From: Caldifarciminota bacterium UBA3073
Lineage (GTDB): Bacteria; Hydrothermota; UBA3073
Reading direction: 5' to 3'
Length of the DNA stretch: 7,290 nucleotides
Assembly (NCBI GenBank): GCA_002366725.1
Contig: DFBT01000005.1
Span: 31,467-38,756 of the forward strand
The translations under genes were made by a program, and so were the position numbers. The notes under the pieces were generated by a model. That model worked only from the letters and a program-made list of their open reading frames with translations, did not search any database and was not told where the DNA came from. Shown here piece after piece: positions 4,478-7,290 of the stretch (positions are counted from its first letter, which is position 1; each line of letters opens with the position of its first letter).

Positions 4478-7030
4478 TTAGGATGATCGTTTCCTGCTCG
4501 ATGACTGCAAACTGGTGACTATCTCCCCCACCTTTGTCAGTATATCCTCTATATCGGCGTCTGGTCTTCCCCCCGCCTCTGCAAGATGAGGTTTTCCACC
4601 TCCACCTCCACCCGCGAGTTTCCCCAGTAATGCGGCAATCTTACCCGCGTTGAGTTTGTCCTTTAAATCGTCACTTACCGACACGACAAACAACGGTTTA
4701 TTCTCCTTTGTCGTTGCAACAACGCACACGGTATGTGGCTTTCTCCTCACACCGTCGCTCAACTCTCTCAGGTCTTCCCCATTGAGCCCGGCGAAATATC
4801 CAGTTTTTATTTGAATCCCCGCGATATTGCTCTCCGTCAGTCTATCTTTTATTTTCTCTCCGCCTCCAATTGCACTTCTCCGAAGTTCCTTGAGTTTACC
4901 CTTGAGTGTTCGGTTCTCCCTCAACAATTTGTCTACACCCACTTCAATATCACTCGTTTTTAGCGATCCCCTAATATTCTCTATCAATGCGCCGTAATCC
5001 AGCAAAAGCCTCATAACACCCATAGATGTTACCGCCTCTATTCTTCTGATACCGGTATGCACACCGATCTCTGATACTATCTTAAATATACCGATTTCTC
5101 CCGTGTTTTTTACATGTGTACCCCCGCAGAGTTCAAGGGATATATCTCCGATCTGTACCATCCTCACCGGCTCCTCGTATTTTTCGCCGAACAACGCAAT
5201 TGCTCCGAGTTCCCTCGCCTCTTTCAAGGTTGTATATCTTATGCTCACCTGTATGTTCTCAAGTATCCAATCATTTACCATCTGCTCAATTCCTCTGATT
5301 TCTCGCTCGGATAGACGGGAGAAGTGTGTAAAATCAAATCTGAATCTATCCTTCCCAACCCAGGAACCTTCCTGACGGACATGTTCGCCCAGTACATGCC
5401 TAAGGGCTGACTGAAGAAGATGCGTTGCCGTATGATTTGCCTGGACGAGCCTTCTTCTCTTTCTATCAACTTCACATATGATATGTCCTCTGAGCTCACC
5501 CCCCTCGTCAATTCTTTTAACCTTTCCTATATGTATGTGAAAGCCCGCCTCAAGTTTTGTGTCAAGAACCTCTATCTCAAAGTTATCGGAAAATATCCTG
5601 CCCGTATCGCCAACCTGGCCGCCGGATTCTGCATAAAATGGAGTAGATACGAGGATGAGTTCCACATCCCCGCCCTCACTCCTCACCCTCGCGATCTCCG
5701 ATTCCGTTGTGAGTGTATCGTAGCCAACGAACTCATCCCTCTCAATTGTGATAAACTCCCGCCATCCCTTCTTCACTTCAACCTTGAACATAGAGGACCT
5801 CCTCGCCTTCTCTTTCTCCCCCTGGACAATTTTTTCAACTTCCTCTATGTTGACGGTATATCCCCTTTCCCGTGCGATCTCGCAGGTGAGTTCCGGGGGG
5901 AGGCCATATGTATCATAAAGCCTGAAGACATCGTGAGGTGGGAGTTTAGTATCCTCGAGCTCCTTCATTACTTTTTCCAGTACTTCGGTTCCCTCTCTCA
6001 AGGTAGATAGAAATTTCTCTTCCTCACTCTTGACCATAAGTGCTATATTCTCTCTCTTCTTAAGAAGTCCCGGATACGAGTCCTCCATAATACCCACAAC
6101 TACCGGCACGAGGTTATACAGGAAGGGCTTCTCTAATTTTAATTTTGTTCCCTCCAGCAATGCCCTGCGCAATATCTTTCTCGCAAAGTATCCCCTCGCT
6201 TCATTTGACGGATATACGCCCTCGGAGAGGGCGAATACAAGTGCCCTTATATGGTCGGCGATGATGTGGAAGGATTCCCTCCCGTCGTTGTATTTACTGG
6301 AGAGGAGCCGCTCAGCCTCCTCAATAATTGGCAAGAATAGGTCGGTTTCGTATGTGGTTCTCACCCCCTGGCACACCATGGTGAGCCTCTCAAGTCCCAT
6401 ACCCGTGTCAACTCCCCTGTTTTTTAGGGGTTTCCTCCCACCCGATTCATCCTGATTATACTGTAGAAATACGATGTTCCATAATTCAAGGAGACCCCCG
6501 GGTATTTCATACAGTATCTCTGTACAGGGTCCACAGGGACCGGTTCCACCCGCAGGTCCCCAGAAGTTATCCTCGTCACCCAGTCTCAAAATTCTCTCTG
6601 TTGATACACCTATAACATCTTTCCAGATATCATACGATTCCCCATCCGATGTGTGTACGGACACGGATAGTCTCTCCTTTTTTATCTCCAATACCTCCGT
6701 GATAAATTCCCATGCCCATTTTATCGACTCTTCCTTGAAATAATCCCCGAAAGAAAAATTTCCAAGCATCTCAAAGAATGTATGGTGTTTACCGGTTGTC
6801 TTGACTTCATCTATATCACTTCCCCTCAGACACTTCTGTATGCTGACCGCCCTTTTATAGGGTAGGGGAACATCACCCTTCCACAGGGGCTTAAACTGAA
6901 CCATTCCTGCAGATGTAAATAGCAGCGTCGGGTCATCCTTTGGAACGAGGGGAGAGGATTGAACGGGTGTATGCCCCCTCTCCGTGAAGTATTCCATAAA
7001 AAGTTTACGCAGTTGATTCGATGTATACAT
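4478..7030 (-). CDS. alaS: Alanyl-tRNA synthetase
   Basis: This cytosolic class II synthetase joins alanine to tRNA-Ala in an ATP-dependent reaction and clears mischarged tRNA with its editing domain. Numbered from ATG 7030 (850 aa, slightly short for bacterial AlaRS), the catalytic domain shows FTSAGMVQF (38-46), KCLR with Arg69, the signature HHTFFEMLGNFSFGDYF (82-98), GPCGPC (164-169) and motif 3 GVDTGMGLERL (206-216). The editing domain has the zinc-site residues in HTATH (533-537) and CGGTH (635-639). A charged helical linker leads to the C-Ala domain with the glycine run 807-812. All modules look complete. The frame extends to a TTG at 7048, but MYTSNQLRKLF is where family members start, and the extension lies in a heptamer repeat. 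AAAAGG three bases upstream is a short-spaced Shine-Dalgarno. A consensus promoter lies about 150 bp upstream. No T-box sequence was seen. Confidence 0.97.
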   Translation of the reverse strand: MYTSNQLRKLFMEYFTERGHTPVQSSPLVPKDDPTLLFTSAGMVQFKPLWKGDVPLPYKRAVSIQKCLRGSDIDEVKTTGKHHTFFEMLGNFSFGDYFKEESIKWAWEFITEVLEIKKERLSVSVHTSDGESYDIWKDVIGVSTERILRLGDEDNFWGPAGGTGPCGPCTEILYEIPGGLLELWNIVFLQYNQDESGGRKPLKNRGVDTGMGLERLTMVCQGVRTTYETDLFLPIIEEAERLLSSKYNDGRESFHIIADHIRALVFALSEGVYPSNEARGYFARKILRRALLEGTKLKLEKPFLYNLVPVVVGIMEDSYPGLLKKRENIALMVKSEEEKFLSTLREGTEVLEKVMKELEDTKLPPHDVFRLYDTYGLPPELTCEIARERGYTVNIEEVEKIVQGEKEKARRSSMFKVEVKKGWREFITIERDEFVGYDTLTTESEIARVRSEGGDVELILVSTPFYAESGGQVGDTGRIFSDNFEIEVLDTKLEAGFHIHIGKVKRIDEGGELRGHIICEVDRKRRRLVQANHTATHLLQSALRHVLGEHVRQEGSWVGKDRFRFDFTHFSRLSEREIRGIEQMVNDWILENIQVSIRYTTLKEARELGAIALFGEKYEEPVRMVQIGDISLELCGGTHVKNTGEIGIFKIVSEIGVHTGIRRIEAVTSMGVMRLLLDYGALIENIRGSLKTSDIEVGVDKLLRENRTLKGKLKELRRSAIGGGEKIKDRLTESNIAGIQIKTGYFAGLNGEDLRELSDGVRRKPHTVCVVATTKENKPLFVVSVSDDLKDKLNAGKIAALLGKLAGGGGGGKPHLAEAGGRPDADIEDILTKVGEIVTSLQSSSRKRSS

Positions 7031-7039
7031 AGACCTTTT

Positions 7040-7067
7040 AATTGTCAATTTACAATTGTCAATTGTC
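7040..7067. repeat. Heptamer tandem repeat AATTGTC, four copies
   Basis: AATTGTC, AATTTAC, AATTGTC and AATTGTC follow each other without gaps. On the minus (transcribed) strand this is a GACAATT series ending next to the AAAAGG Shine-Dalgarno of alaS. It makes the leader end self-complementary (ACAATTGT) and T/A-rich. It overlaps the TTG codon at 7048, which argues against that start. Confidence 0.85.
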
Positions 7068-7102
7068 GATTTTTTTTTCTTATCCTTTACCCTTTCCTCT
7101 AC

Positions 7103-7130
7103 CTACTGCTTAGTGCTTACTGCATACTCT
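7103..7130. repeat. Heptamer tandem repeat YTACTGC
   Basis: CTACTGC, TTAGTGC and TTACTGC are contiguous heptamers followed by a decayed ATACTCT. TTACTGT occurs again at 7138-7144 on the same 7-bp grid. This block lies inside the transcribed alaS leader. Confidence 0.75.
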
Positions 7131-7143
7131 CCACGCCTTACTG

Positions 7144-7164
7144 TCTGTGGTCTGTTGTCTGTGG
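7144..7164. repeat. Heptamer tandem repeat TCTGTGG, three copies
   Basis: TCTGTGG, TCTGTTG and TCTGTGG are contiguous, which also gives an exact 12-bp repeat with a 14-bp period. The block lies just downstream of the expected alaS transcription start, so it would form the 5' part of the leader RNA. Confidence 0.8.
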
Positions 7165-7188
7165 TCTTGGTTTTTTTCCCTGTGACCT

Positions 7189-7217
7189 ATTATACCACCA
7201 AACGCACGATTTGTCAA
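7189..7217 (-). promoter_or_regulatory. Consensus sigma-70 promoter driving alaS
   Basis: On the minus strand, TTGACA (7217-7212) and TATAAT (7194-7189) are both perfect hexamers separated by exactly 17 bp. It points toward alaS, with transcription expected to begin near 7182. It is the only strong promoter seen in the window. Confidence 0.9.
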
Positions 7218-7228
7218 GCAAAAAATCG

Positions 7229-7248
7229 GACGCAGATAGACGCAGATT
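7229..7248. repeat. Decamer tandem repeat, two copies
   Basis: GACGCAGATA is followed by GACGCAGATT, a 10-bp period. It lies directly upstream of the -35 hexamer of the alaS promoter. It resembles in style the decamers at 4108-4127. No gene covers the remaining bases to the end of the window. Confidence 0.7.
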
Positions 7249-7290
7249 ACCCATGATTTCTTTATTATTGTGGTTGTCAGTAATGTCATT

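Larger units (their letters stand above)
7031..7182 (-). other. Predicted alaS 5' leader
   Basis: The span runs from the transcription start expected about 7 bp after the -10 hexamer to the alaS ATG. It is about 150 nt and consists largely of three heptamer repeat blocks and a nine-T (transcript: A) run at 7070-7078. No conserved riboswitch or T-box element was recognised. A regulatory role is possible but unproven. Confidence 0.5.

Noticed and set aside
5420..6010. 196-residue plus-strand reading frame inside alaS
   Set aside because: It is antisense to well-conserved alaS sequence and shows no domain of its own.
7031..7048. N-terminal extension of alaS from TTG 7048
   Set aside because: It lies in the AATTGTC heptamer repeat and adds six residues not expected in AlaRS, whereas ATG 7030 gives the typical beginning.
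7031..7182. T-box riboswitch in the alaS leader
   Set aside because: No T-box consensus and no terminator-antiterminator pair were seen. The leader is mostly heptamer repeats.
7056..7256. 66-residue plus-strand reading frame
   Set aside because: It lies over the heptamer repeats and the alaS promoter in antisense. Its Leu/Val/Phe-rich content follows from the repeats.

Overview
The window is bacterial chromosomal DNA. It carries a class A penicillin-binding protein, a bacterial-type alanyl-tRNA synthetase, and a textbook sigma-70 promoter (TTGACA, 17 bp, TATAAT), so it is not archaeal. Coding regions are of middling GC. Isoleucine ATA and arginine AGA/AGG codons are frequent in places. I cannot place the organism in a phylum. 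The noncoding gaps are packed with short degenerate repeats, which in my memory resemble metagenome-derived genomes of uncultured candidate phyla, but that is impression only.

Layout. Positions 1-981 are a repeat-rich accessory stretch. It holds a degenerate copy of a roughly 110-bp inverted-repeat element (1-136), an AT-rich gene for a GxxExxY-family PDDEXK-fold protein (192-602, +), more element ends (631-717), and two identical 119-bp tandem copies of the element (718-955). Next comes a formyltransferase-fold protein of unknown substrate (982-2046, +). Its 3' end overlaps by 20 bp, tail to tail, the gene for a bifunctional PBP1A-type peptidoglycan synthase (2027-4060, -). A 417-bp gap (4061-4477) full of small repeats separates this from alaS (4478-7030, -). 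The alaS leader (about 150 nt) is built from heptamer tandem repeats and is driven by the consensus promoter at 7189-7217.

How the parts relate. alaS (translation) and the PBP (cell-wall synthesis) are housekeeping genes on the minus strand. They could be partly co-transcribed, but the gap and a possible hairpin terminator argue that the PBP has its own unrecognised promoter. The formyltransferase-like gene faces them and shows no functional link to either. The GxxExxY gene and the surrounding element copies look like a separately acquired, repeat-associated cassette.

The most interesting structure is the 119-bp unit. Its two ends are mirror images, and each carries three AGTC/GACT cores spaced exactly 11 bp apart. 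The same right-end pattern occurs five times in the first 955 bp, and the GxxExxY gene sits between two copies that lie exactly 528 bp apart.
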